NCBI GenBank assembly: GCA_020846515.1 | Contig: JADLDX010000221.1 | Location: forward strand, 1 to 12,635 | Direction of reading: 5' to 3' | Origin: Pirellulaceae bacterium | Lineage (GTDB): Bacteria > Planctomycetota > Planctomycetia > Pirellulales > Pirellulaceae | Length of the DNA: 12,635 bases | Shown here: one piece after another, positions 1 to 7,413 of the stretch | How the letters are laid out: each line of letters opens with the position of its first letter | Position numbering within the stretch: position 1 is the stretch's first letter | Translations under genes and position numbers: made by a program | The notes under the pieces: generated by a model | The model's database searches: none | What the model was told of the DNA's origin: nothing | The model's input: only the letters and a program-made list of their open reading frames with translations

Positions 1-568
1 GTCGATCAAAGGAGACGCGATGACCTTGGATACCGTCTCGATCGTGATAACCATACAGACTGTGTCCGCCCCAATTGGTGTAAGCGTTGTAGGTGTTGGT
101 TGATAGTTGCAAGAGTATCTTGGAGTGACTGCCCGGCGTTTGCTGACGCACGATAAAGAACAGCGAACCTTTGGCGGCCTGCCCATCCTGCTGGGCGGAT
201 AGCGAAGCGACGTAGTAGCCGCTGGGCCATTGATCCGTGGTAGGCACCTTTACGGTTTCAGGCCATTTGCAGCCATCGGACGAGGCGCGATCTGGTATGG
301 TTTGCACGGAGGTGGCGACGTCAGTTTGTTCCCATACCTTTTGTCGAGTGCCACCCACGCGTTCGATGACGATCGAGACCTTCGGCGAACTACTCGACAA
401 GTGCAACCCGATCGATTCACCCTGCGCGATACTTACGGCACTGGCGTACCCATGAACAAACGGCCCCTTGGGCGGCATTTGGTCAGCCTGGGCTAACGTC
501 CCCATGAGCCACATGAGCCCAGTGAGCCCTATGGACAAAACAGCCGGAAGCATCGAGATGGAACGCAT
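1..568 (-). CDS. Secreted N,N-dimethylformamidase large-subunit-like protein, 3' end cut by window edge
   Basis: An open frame runs from ATG at 568 off the left edge, giving 189 residues without a stop. AGGA lies 5 nt before the ATG. Residues 1-28 form a signal peptide with a hydrophobic core and a likely LAQA|DQ cleavage, so the product is exported. Residues about 35-145 look like a beta-rich domain. Residues 152-189 carry the most telling stretch, with TYNAYTNWGG (159-168), SLYGY (170-174) and VSFDR (185-189). This resembles the start of the C-terminal catalytic region of N,N-dimethylformamidase large-subunit-like proteins, in which tyrosines help bind a mononuclear iron. Whether Y160, Y163 or Y172 is such a ligand cannot be told here. 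Many family members are unlinked to formamide degradation, so the substrate is unknown. The gene is divergent from the gene at 963. Family assignment rests on recalled motif similarity. Confidence 0.72.
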   Translation of the reverse strand, partial: MRSISMLPAVLSIGLTGLMWLMGTLAQADQMPPKGPFVHGYASAVSIAQGESIGLHLSSSSPKVSIVIERVGGTRQKVWEQTDVATSVQTIPDRASSDGCKWPETVKVPTTDQWPSGYYVASLSAQQDGQAAKGSLFFIVRQQTPGSHSKILLQLSTNTYNAYTNWGGHSLYGYHDRDGIQGHRVSFDR

Positions 569-703
569 GATGGTCCTAACACAAATGAGGTGGGGAGAGG
601 CAGTTAGCCGGGCGAGGACGGTGAGAAAAGTTTGTCGATGGTATGCTCGAGTACAGTTTAGCTGCATAGAATATAGCTGCATAAAATTGAGGCGGCTACG
701 ATA

Positions 704-741
704 GGTTCTTAGCAGAGGTTCTTAGCAGCGGTTCCTAGCAC
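704..741. repeat. Short tandem repeat, three units of about 12-14 bp
   Basis: GGTTCTTAGCAG occurs at 704-715 and again at 718-729, followed directly by the variant GGTTCCTAGCAC at 730-741. The first two copies are identical. The cluster sits in non-coding DNA just before the larger repeat at 779. No function can be assigned. Confidence 0.75.
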
Positions 742-778
742 GTTCGCAGCCGATCTCGCCTGAGATCACAAACATTAG

Positions 779-908
779 CCGACTGGCGTTAGCCACGGTT
801 TTCATAACATCAGCCGTACTGGCGTTAGCCACGGTTTTCATAAACGTTATCCGTACTGGCGTTAGCCACGGTATTCGCTGAAAAAACCGCGACTAACGCC
901 CAGCGGCT
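779..908. repeat. Three direct copies of a GGCGTTAGCCACGGT repeat plus one inverted copy
   Basis: Units beginning CCG(T)ACTGGCGTTAGCCACGG start at 779, 814 and 851, a period of 35-37 bp. The first two also share the continuation TTTTCATAA. An inverted, diverged copy (ACCGCGACTAACGCCCAG, 886-903) faces the third unit and could pair with it to form a stem of about 18 bp with small mismatches around a loop near 876-885. Similar GGCGTTAGCC-type dispersed repeats are, from memory, common between planctomycete genes, so this is probably a local cluster of a genome-wide family. It lies 55-180 bp upstream of the start at 963 and might affect transcription, but nothing shows that directly. Confidence 0.75.
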
Positions 909-962
909 GATTTACAGTGACGCTGTCCAACTAATCTCCATCCTTATTTTGCAAGAGCAACT

Positions 963-1613
963 ATGAACCACGCTGCATTCGTCCGAGCCTTGTTCACCCG
1001 CCCAATGGCTCTCTTAAGCCGGCTGTTCCTGTGCATGTTCCTGGTAGCGCCTCAAGCGCTGTCAACTCTAGCCGCTCAAGATACTGACAGTAAACCAGCG
1101 GGAGAAAAACCAGCGGGCGTTAAATACAGTGACGACAAGTACGATTTCTCGTTGACCGTTGGTGCCCCTTGGAAGCAGGCTCGGTTGGCAGACTACACGG
1201 TGCCCGGCGTGGCTCGCGCGGCCTACTCAGCCTCCGAAGGTGCGTCGTTAGTTGTTTTTGTGCAAGAGCCCGGCAAGGCTTACGAGCCGAGGTTCCTGGT
1301 CGATGAAAGCGCCAAAGCGATGGAGAAGAGCTTGGGCGGCACGATCCGAGCGAAAGAAGTGAAATCGGTCGCCAACAAACAAGCGATGTGGATGATCGTG
1401 GAAGGCAAAGGGAATGGCGGAGCGATCGATGGCCAAGGGGCTATTACGACCACTCAACACTGGGTCGGTATTCCACGCGAAAAGGATATCATCGTTTGCC
1501 TGCTGACCTCACCCACCTCCAAGTTCGAGGAAAACGAAAAGTCCTTCGCCGCTATCCTCAAGGCCATGACCGTCGGCGGCAAACAGACCGCCGAACAGAC
1601 GCAATCGAAATAA
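963..1613 (+). CDS. Small secreted protein of unknown function, possibly PsbP/DUF1795-like
   Basis: This gene encodes 216 residues. The N-terminus carries an export signal: basic residues, then a hydrophobic core at about 20-37 and a likely cleavage near LAA|QD (38-39). A short Lys/Pro/Gly-rich linker follows (41-53). The mature domain, about 54-203, begins KYSDDKYDFSLTVGAPWKQ and alternates beta strands with a helix at 112-123 (LVDESAKAMEKS). That order, with an aromatic-rich start and a late SFAAILKAM helix (194-202), recalls the PsbP/DUF1795 fold, but this is a weak impression. No catalytic motif was seen. The assigned ATG at 963 lacks a clear Shine-Dalgarno sequence; Met15 (ATG at 1005) would still leave an intact signal peptide. 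The gene stands alone, with repeats upstream and a hairpin downstream. Confidence 0.78.
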   Translation: MNHAAFVRALFTRPMALLSRLFLCMFLVAPQALSTLAAQDTDSKPAGEKPAGVKYSDDKYDFSLTVGAPWKQARLADYTVPGVARAAYSASEGASLVVFVQEPGKAYEPRFLVDESAKAMEKSLGGTIRAKEVKSVANKQAMWMIVEGKGNGGAIDGQGAITTTQHWVGIPREKDIIVCLLTSPTSKFEENEKSFAAILKAMTVGGKQTAEQTQSK

Positions 1614-1653
1614 ACCCGCGACCAATGGTATGCGCGATTTGTTTTTTTTGCTG

Positions 1654-1712
1654 GGCCAAGCCCATATTCAATGCCCGTTGGCGTTGGATGCCATTGAATA
1701 TGGCCGTTGGCC
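1654..1712. repeat. Long imperfect hairpin with a perfect 12-bp core
   Basis: The left arm GGCCAAGCCCATATTCAATG (1654-1673) faces the right arm 1692-1712 across an 18-nt spacer. CCATATTCAATG and CATTGAATATGG pair perfectly, and GGCCAA/TTGGCC extends the stem beyond a small bulge. It begins 41 nt after the stop at 1613. No T-run follows the stem on either strand; the T-run lies before it on the plus strand. It is therefore not a classical intrinsic terminator, though it could stabilise the 3' end of an mRNA or belong to a dispersed palindrome family. Confidence 0.8.
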
Positions 1713-1737
1713 AAAAAGACGGTCCAGTTTCGCCGTG

Positions 1738-1766
1738 TTGCAAATTGCCAATGGGCGGCTCATAAT
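1738..1766 (+). promoter_or_regulatory. Candidate sigma-70-like promoter of the DUF1549 operon
   Basis: TTGCAA (1738-1743; 4 of 6 to TTGACA) and CATAAT (1761-1766; 5 of 6 to TATAAT) are 17 bp apart. Transcription would start near 1773, giving a leader of about 197 nt before the ATG at 1970. The boxes are good by Escherichia coli standards, but planctomycete promoters are poorly characterised, so this is a prediction only. Confidence 0.38.
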
Positions 1767-1969
1767 GCGAGCTCCTACCGGTAAATTTTACCCACCATTC
1801 CCACCCGTTTATCGCCCGAGTCCACAAGCGTGGCGCCTACCCGACATTGAGTGCCATGGACGTTATCGATGGACATGGCCAATCCAACGCAATTTGCGGC
1901 TTGCGTCAGCCCGAGCGTAGGCCTCACGTGGGTCGGCCTCCCACCAATTTCCTTCAGGAACGAGCACCC

Positions 1970-4900
1970 ATGGATAGACTCGTGCCGCGATTGATCCTCT
2001 GGTGCAGCCTGCTAACTGCGACGTTTTCGTTGGCGGTTGGCTTGAACTGGACGAACATCGCCCTAGCGCAGACCGATGCACCGCAAGCTTCAGCAACTCA
2101 AGCTTCAGCCGAACCGCTGCATGTCGCCATAGATCGATTGCTGGGCAGCTCTTTGCCTCATCTCACGGCGCGGCCAGCCGACGATGGTATCTTCTTGCGT
2201 CGACTCTCATTGGACTTGCGCGGTGTAGTGCCAACAGGCGAAGAATTGAGCGAGTTCAAAGCCGATCCCAAGCCTGACAAACGTGCCGCTTGGGTCGATC
2301 GCTTCTTGACCGACACCCTGCATCAAGAGCGGATGGTCGATTGGCTAGATAAGACCTTTATGCATCGGCGGCCGTTCGCGCAGGTGGATCGCAATGCGTG
2401 GATCGCTTGGCTGCGCACAGCCGTCGAACAACGTACTCCGCTGCATACGCTCATTACCCAGATGTTGACCGCGCCTTGGTGGGACAACAGCGGGCGACCC
2501 GCTCTGCGGTTCTTCCTCGATCGCGGTGGCGATCCGCATATGATTACGCGCGACTTGTCACGCGTGCTGCTGGGTCGCGATATGCAGTGCAATCAATGTC
2601 ACAATCATCCGCTGGTCGATGAGTACAAACAGGTCGATTATCACGGCATGTTGGCGTTTGTGTCGGCAAGCGGCCTGGCCGAAGGGACGACCAAGGACGA
2701 TAAAGGCGCAGACGTCAAGTCGCAGATGTATATCGAACGGGCCGGCGCGGATGCTCCGTTTGAATCGGTGTTCGAAAAAGGCGTCCCGCTGCGAACTGGA
2801 CCGCGCTTGCCCGTCAGCACCGAGATCTTCGAAGCCTACCTGGAGCCCGATGTCCGCTTGCAAAAAACAGCCGCGACCGGCGCGTTTGTGGGCCTGCCCA
2901 ATGCGCCGCTAGTTAGTCGCCGTGGGTTGCTAGCCGAATCGCTAACGAAACAACATGCGCGCGTCTTGGCTCGCAACTTTGCCAATCGATTGTGGGCCAT
3001 CGCCTTCGGACGCGGATTGGTGCACCCGCTGGACATGCATCATGCCGACAACCCGGCTTCACATCCAGAGTTGCTGGAACTGCTCACCACTTCGCTCATT
3101 GAGCTGCAATACGACTACGACAAGTTTCTCAAAGAGATCATGCTCAGCCAGGCATACGGTCGCGCTGCCGATGTTGACCTGCGCGCGTGGCCGATCGCGG
3201 CTGGAGTTGCCGTCGAAGCGGGCAGCGGTGAGTTGGCGGAAATCGCACAAGCTGCGACATCGCAAAAAGAAAAGCTGACCGCCGAATTGAACGAAGCTCA
3301 AGGGGTCGACAAAGCCAGCGAAGAATCGCTAGAAACCATCAATACACAATGGCGAGCGGCCCAGGCCACACGCCATGCCGCTCGCGTCGAATTGGACAAA
3401 GCCGAAGCCGCATTCGTCGATGTCAAGAAGAAGAGCGATGATGCACAAGCCGCTCACAGTGCAGCGGCCAAGAAACAACAAGATACAACTAGCCGCATTT
3501 CGCTGCTGGACGAGGCGCAAGCCAAGTTGCAACAAGCCATCGCGCTGACCGGCGCCGATGACGCTGAGTTAAAAGCGGCCATAGCTACGGCCAAGACTCG
3601 CGCCGATACGGCTCGCGCCGAGTTGCCTGCCCTCGAGAAAGCTGCCACTGATACTCGGGCGGCCGCTGAAGTCGCCTTGACGGCCGTAGACGCACCGCGC
3701 GCGAAAGTAAAGGAAGTGGCTTCCGCGTTAGATGTCGAGCAGCAGAAGTTGGCCATGGTCGATACCGACTACGCGACCGCCCGTCAAACCTGGGCAGTCA
3801 AACATGCGCGCGTCGTGAGTCTTGAACAGCAGATCGAGCGCGCCGACAACTGTTTGAAGCTGGTGCAAGCCGTCCAAGAGGCGCGGGCTGCGCTGAACCT
3901 GCGTTCTCAATCGGAAGCCCAGTTAACATCACTGGAAAGCAAGTTGCCCGAAGTTGACCAACAACTGCAACAAGCCACCGACGCACTGGCGGCCGGCAAT
4001 AAGCTACAAGCCGATGCGCAAGCCCAGCTGGCGAGCTCGCGGCAGTTGCTGGTCAAACATGAGTCCGAATTGATGCAGTTGCGTGAGACGTTGGCCGGGC
4101 TTGAAAAAGCCACTGGACTGGTGACCATGCCCGAACCCTTGAAGGCTGCAGCCACTACGATCAATGAGACGTTGGCCAATAAGAACAGCGCCACCTTGGG
4201 CTTGACGGCTACCATTGCCCAGCATGAACAAGCGGTCGCTGCGGCGACGGCGCAGGTCACGCAACTGCAGTCCGCTCGCGCTGCGCGAGATCAAGCCCGC
4301 ACTGCGCATCACCAAGCTATGTCTGCTCAAAAAATGCAACGCGAGCTGCAAACCGCTCGGCTGGAGGAACTGATCGGTCAGGCGCGCGAAGCGTGGAACA
4401 CAGTCCTGGAGGACCAGCAAGTGCAATTGGCTGTTGGGCGTCAGCGCGCGTTGTCACCAGAGCAAATGGGCCAAAGCGTCTTGCGCGTGACCGGCATCTT
4501 TGATAGTTATGTGACGGCCGAAGTGGCTGAACTGCAGAAGACAGCTCCACTACCGACTGATGCCGCGCCGGAAGCAGTTGCTGCTAAGGCTGGTCAACTT
4601 CGCAAAGCCGTATTAGGTGCAACGGATAAACTGCGCGGCAACGTGGACGTCTTTGCCGGTCTCTATGCTTCGGGCGTCGGTCAAACGGCGGACGAGTTTT
4701 TTGCCTCGCCCGATCAAGCGCTGTTCATGGCCAATGGCGGTTCGGTCTTTCCATGGTCCGGGCCCAATGGCTCTGGCCCCGAGGGAAAGAACATTACCGC
4801 TCGTATCATAGCGCAGAAAGATAACACGGCAGCCGCCATGGATCTTTACAATACGTTGTTGGCTCGCGATCCATTGCCCAGCGAAATGGCCTTGGTCAGC

Positions 4901-4996
4901 GAACAATTGGCTGGAGCAGGCGATGCTCGAGCCGCGGTGAGTCAAGAGATGGTGTGGGCCATCCTGACGAGTGTTGAGTTTCGTTTTTATCGTTAG
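1970..4996 (+). CDS. Exported DUF1549/DUF1553 (PSCyt2/PSD1) protein with CxxCH motif and large coiled-coil insertion
   Basis: This gene encodes 1008 residues, starting at ATG 1970 with AGGAA 9 nt upstream; the reading frame extends further upstream, but this start gives a clean signal peptide (1-33, ALA|QT). Residues about 48-235 are a DUF1549 domain: FLRRLSLDLRGVVPTGEEL (75-93) and CNQCHNHPLVDEYKQVDYHG (207-226). CNQCH (C207, C210, H211) has the form of a c-type heme site. DUF1553 begins at about 317 with SRRGLLAES, continues through ARNFANRLWAIAFGRGLVHPLD (334-355) and SHPELLELL to MLSQAYGRA (391-399), then resumes at LSPEQMGQSVLRVTG (828-842) and ends with the family-typical TSVEFRFYR. Between lies an Ala/Gln/Glu/Lys-rich coiled coil, about 418-820, absent from ordinary members. 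No PSCyt1 domain is present. First gene of a three-gene operon. Biochemical role unproven; heme binding is inferred. Confidence 0.93.
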   Translation: MDRLVPRLILWCSLLTATFSLAVGLNWTNIALAQTDAPQASATQASAEPLHVAIDRLLGSSLPHLTARPADDGIFLRRLSLDLRGVVPTGEELSEFKADPKPDKRAAWVDRFLTDTLHQERMVDWLDKTFMHRRPFAQVDRNAWIAWLRTAVEQRTPLHTLITQMLTAPWWDNSGRPALRFFLDRGGDPHMITRDLSRVLLGRDMQCNQCHNHPLVDEYKQVDYHGMLAFVSASGLAEGTTKDDKGADVKSQMYIERAGADAPFESVFEKGVPLRTGPRLPVSTEIFEAYLEPDVRLQKTAATGAFVGLPNAPLVSRRGLLAESLTKQHARVLARNFANRLWAIAFGRGLVHPLDMHHADNPASHPELLELLTTSLIELQYDYDKFLKEIMLSQAYGRAADVDLRAWPIAAGVAVEAGSGELAEIAQAATSQKEKLTAELNEAQGVDKASEESLETINTQWRAAQATRHAARVELDKAEAAFVDVKKKSDDAQAAHSAAAKKQQDTTSRISLLDEAQAKLQQAIALTGADDAELKAAIATAKTRADTARAELPALEKAATDTRAAAEVALTAVDAPRAKVKEVASALDVEQQKLAMVDTDYATARQTWAVKHARVVSLEQQIERADNCLKLVQAVQEARAALNLRSQSEAQLTSLESKLPEVDQQLQQATDALAAGNKLQADAQAQLASSRQLLVKHESELMQLRETLAGLEKATGLVTMPEPLKAAATTINETLANKNSATLGLTATIAQHEQAVAAATAQVTQLQSARAARDQARTAHHQAMSAQKMQRELQTARLEELIGQAREAWNTVLEDQQVQLAVGRQRALSPEQMGQSVLRVTGIFDSYVTAEVAELQKTAPLPTDAAPEAVAAKAGQLRKAVLGATDKLRGNVDVFAGLYASGVGQTADEFFASPDQALFMANGGSVFPWSGPNGSGPEGKNITARIIAQKDNTAAAMDLYNTLLARDPLPSEMALVSEQLAGAGDARAAVSQEMVWAILTSVEFRFYR

Positions 4997-5007
4997 AGGA
5001 TCGCTCG

Positions 5008-6336
5008 ATGCAACGCGCAACCTACGCTTGTGGCACTCATGAACATGTCCTACGTCGACGCGGCTTCTTAGGCGCATTGGCCGGCGGTACCCTCTTCGGT
5101 AGTGCCATTACTGGCGGTCCGCTGGCCGGTCCTGTCGTGGGTGGTCTAGGTTGGCTCACCCAAGGACAAGCCGCCGAGGCCTTGCAAGCTCGCGATATGC
5201 GCGTGCTGGTCTTCAACATGCATGGTGGCCTCAGCCAATTGGAGAGTTGGGACCCCAAACCCGGTACCAAAACCGGTGGCCCCTGCCGCGCGATTCCCAC
5301 CAGTGTGCCTGGCATCCATATCAGTGAGTTATTGCCATACACAGCCCAGCAGATGCATCATCTTTGTTTGTTGCGTGGTGTGAACACCGCCGAAGATGAT
5401 CACGGCAAAGGCGCATACTTGATGATGACTGGTCGCCGTCAGACCCCGGCGGCCGAATACCCGCAAATCGGCTCCGTCTCCGCCATGATGCTCTCGAAAA
5501 AGGAGCAATCGCTGCCCGGACATATTTTGATCACACCCGGCGGTGGCGGTGGTCGCGGCAACGAGTCCGCGTATCTCGGGCCGCGCTTTAACAGTATTGC
5601 TTTAGATGGCCAAAAGCCACCGCTGTATTCGGCCAAGCCCGATGGGATGGCCGATGAAGTCGAAAAGCGACGCCACACATTTCGCGAGCGCATCAATGCC
5701 GAGTTTCTCTCGCGTGGTCGCACTGCGGTCACGGATGCTTACACACATAGCTACGAGCAAGCCTTGCGTTTGATGGAACGCCGCGATGTGTTTGATGTCA
5801 ACAAAGAATCCGCCAGCGATCAAGAACGTTATGGCAAGAACGACTTCGGCCGCCAATGTTTGTTGGCCCGACGCTTGTTGTCCAATGGTGTTTCCTTCGT
5901 GCAGGTAACCCATTCCAATTACGACACGCACAACGAGAACTTCAATTTCCATCTGGAACAACTGGGCGAGTTCGATAAACCGTTCGCCACGCTGGTATCG
6001 GATTTACACACGCTCGGGCTCTTGGAGCAGACGCTGGTCGTTGTCTTGAGCGAGTTTGGCCGAACGCCGAACATTAACTTGTATTATGGCCGCGATCACT
6101 GGTCCAAAGCTTGGACGGTCGTCATGGGCGGAGCCAAGGTGGCTCGCGGTGCCGCCTTTGGTGCCACCAACGCCGAGGGCACCGAAGTGGTCGACGGACA
6201 AGTAGACCATGGCGCACTGTTCCATACTTATCTACAAGCCGTGGGCGTTGACTCCGAACAATCGCTGATGGTCGATGGCCGTGAGCTGCCTCTGGCTGAT
6301 CCAGCGGCCAAGCCCATTTGGAAGGTATTGGTGTAA
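5008..6336 (+). CDS. Tat-exported DUF1501 family protein
   Basis: This gene encodes 442 residues, a normal length for DUF1501, a family related to the alkaline phosphatase/sulfatase superfamily. The ATG at 5008 is preceded 7 nt upstream by AGAGGA, which overlaps the stop of the preceding gene, so the two are probably translated together. The N-terminus has a twin-arginine signal: RRRGFLG (16-22) followed by a Gly/Ala-rich hydrophobic stretch to about residue 57. Family landmarks in order are [17 protein letters not shown] (69-85), [15 protein letters not shown] (130-144), [12 protein letters not shown] (301-312), [11 protein letters not shown] (347-357) and GRDHW (361-365); the Asp and His residues here sit where the superfamily binds metal. 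DUF1501 genes follow DUF1549/DUF1553 genes very often in planctomycetes, suggesting joint action in the envelope. The substrate is unknown. Confidence 0.93.
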   Translation: MQRATYACGTHEHVLRRRGFLGALAGGTLFGSAITGGPLAGPVVGGLGWLTQGQAAEALQARDMRVLVFNMHGGLSQLESWDPKPGTKTGGPCRAIPTSVPGIHISELLPYTAQQMHHLCLLRGVNTAEDDHGKGAYLMMTGRRQTPAAEYPQIGSVSAMMLSKKEQSLPGHILITPGGGGGRGNESAYLGPRFNSIALDGQKPPLYSAKPDGMADEVEKRRHTFRERINAEFLSRGRTAVTDAYTHSYEQALRLMERRDVFDVNKESASDQERYGKNDFGRQCLLARRLLSNGVSFVQVTHSNYDTHNENFNFHLEQLGEFDKPFATLVSDLHTLGLLEQTLVVVLSEFGRTPNINLYYGRDHWSKAWTVVMGGAKVARGAAFGATNAEGTEVVDGQVDHGALFHTYLQAVGVDSEQSLMVDGRELPLADPAAKPIWKVLV

Positions 6337-6342
6337 CCCATC

Positions 6343-7413
6343 GTGCCCGACCAACCAGCAGCTACTACCCAGACACCAGCTACACCAGCTACACCAGCTA
6401 CACCAGCACCTGCTACACCAGCGCAGCCAGTTGTTTTGGACATTAAGAAGACGAAGGTCACTGGCGACTGGACATACGATCGTCCGCTGTTGGCCACGCG
6501 CATCAGTCCGACTGGGCTGGTAGCGGTGACCAGCAGCGAAGATTTTCAGCTACAGCGTTGGGATCTGGCCACGGGTGGTCGCATTGTTTTTAAAGGCCAT
6601 GAGAGCTGGGTGCACGCGCTGCAGTTCTCGCCCGATGGCAACGAATTAGTCTCAGGTGGTTGCGAAGGCACGTTGATGTGGTGGCCCATCTTGGACGCCG
6701 AGCCCAAACCGAAGCGGACGGTGCAAGCGCATCAAGGGTGGATTCGAGCCATCGATCGCAGTCCGGATGGAGCGTTGATCGCCTCGGTTGGCAATGATGC
6801 AGTGGTTCGCGTCTGGTACAATGCGACGGGTGAGAAGGTAGCCGAGTTGGCCGGACATGAACGACACATTTACAGCGTGCTGTTTCATGCCGATGGCAAA
6901 CATCTACTGACCGGCGATTTGACTGGCAAGCTGCATTTGTGGGATCTCGATACTCGCAAACTGGAGCGAAGTTTTGATGCCAAGCCGCTGCACACGTATG
7001 AAGGTGGACAGCGCGTCGACTTTGGCGGTATTCGTGGCCTGGCCATGCCAACGTCGGGCGCGCAGTTGTGTGCCGGCGGTTTGCACAAGGCCACCAATCC
7101 GCTGGGTGCCGTGCACGAACCGCTGATGTTGCGCTTCAATTATGCTGATGGCAAGCTGCTCAAGACGCACATCTGCGATGGCATACCAGGTGGCGTGATT
7201 TGGCGGCTGCAAGCCTTACCCGATGGCACGATCATGGCTGTCTCCGGTGGCAGCAGCGGCGGCTGGCTGCTGTTCTTCAACGACCAGCAAGACAAAGAGA
7301 TCCATCGGTTTCAATTGCCAGCCCTGGCCCGCGACATGGATATCCATCTGGCCAGCGGTCGCATCGCCACCGTGCATGCCGATCATCATCTGCGCATAAC
7401 CAGCCTGGTGTAG
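6343..7413 (+). CDS. WD40-repeat protein, third gene of the operon
   Basis: This gene encodes 356 residues starting at GTG 6343, 6 nt after the preceding stop. No closer start or good ribosome site exists, so it probably depends on coupling to upstream translation. Residues 1-29 are a Pro/Ala/Thr linker encoded by a 9-bp tandem repeat. WD40 repeats follow: about 44-82, 84-125 ([15 protein letters not shown]), 128-169 ([15 protein letters not shown]) and 171-211 ([15 protein letters not shown], ending LHLWD), then weaker blades to about 350, consistent with one seven-bladed propeller. No signal peptide or membrane segment is visible, although both co-transcribed partners are exported; it is likely cytoplasmic unless the short N-terminus hides something. 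WD40 propellers act as binding scaffolds. The TAG stop falls inside the first unit of the downstream repeat array. Confidence 0.9.
   Translation: MPDQPAATTQTPATPATPATPAPATPAQPVVLDIKKTKVTGDWTYDRPLLATRISPTGLVAVTSSEDFQLQRWDLATGGRIVFKGHESWVHALQFSPDGNELVSGGCEGTLMWWPILDAEPKPKRTVQAHQGWIRAIDRSPDGALIASVGNDAVVRVWYNATGEKVAELAGHERHIYSVLFHADGKHLLTGDLTGKLHLWDLDTRKLERSFDAKPLHTYEGGQRVDFGGIRGLAMPTSGAQLCAGGLHKATNPLGAVHEPLMLRFNYADGKLLKTHICDGIPGGVIWRLQALPDGTIMAVSGGSSGGWLLFFNDQQDKEIHRFQLPALARDMDIHLASGRIATVHADHHLRITSLV
6373..6408. repeat. 9-bp tandem repeat inside the WD40 gene
   Basis: ACACCAGCT is repeated exactly at 6373-6381, 6382-6390 and 6391-6399, with the one-base variant ACACCAGCA at 6400-6408 and a further partial copy near 6415-6423. 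It encodes (T-P-A)n in the N-terminal linker. Units are in frame, so changes in copy number would only lengthen or shorten the linker. Confidence 0.92.

Larger units (their letters stand above)
569..962. other. Divergent intergenic region rich in short repeats
   Basis: This 394-bp stretch separates two divergently transcribed genes. No frame in it looks coding. It holds a 10-bp direct repeat TAGCTGCATA (659-668 and 674-683), three tandem copies of GGTTCTTAGCAG or a close variant (704-741), and a larger repeat cluster at 779-908. Promoters for both flanking genes should lie here, but I found no convincing paired -35/-10 boxes. TATATT at 675-670 on the minus strand is an isolated possible -10. 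Confidence 0.7.
1614..1969. other. Intergenic region with long hairpin and candidate promoter
   Basis: This 356-bp stretch lies between the small secreted protein and the DUF1549 operon. It contains a run of eight T (within 1640-1650), a long imperfect inverted repeat (1654-1712) and a candidate sigma-70-type promoter (1738-1766). Open frames crossing it lack ribosome sites and protein-like composition. The remaining part, about 1775-1955, would be an untranslated leader of nearly 200 nt if the promoter is real; no riboswitch was recognised in it. Confidence 0.65.

Noticed and set aside
1630..1920. A 96-codon plus-strand frame in the intergenic region
   Set aside because: It crosses the hairpin and the candidate promoter, has no ribosome site, and its translation does not look like a protein.
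1847..1969. Upstream extension of the DUF1549 gene by 41 codons
   Set aside because: The extra residues would bury the signal peptide, have unusual composition and lack a ribosome site, whereas ATG 1970 has AGGAA at good spacing.
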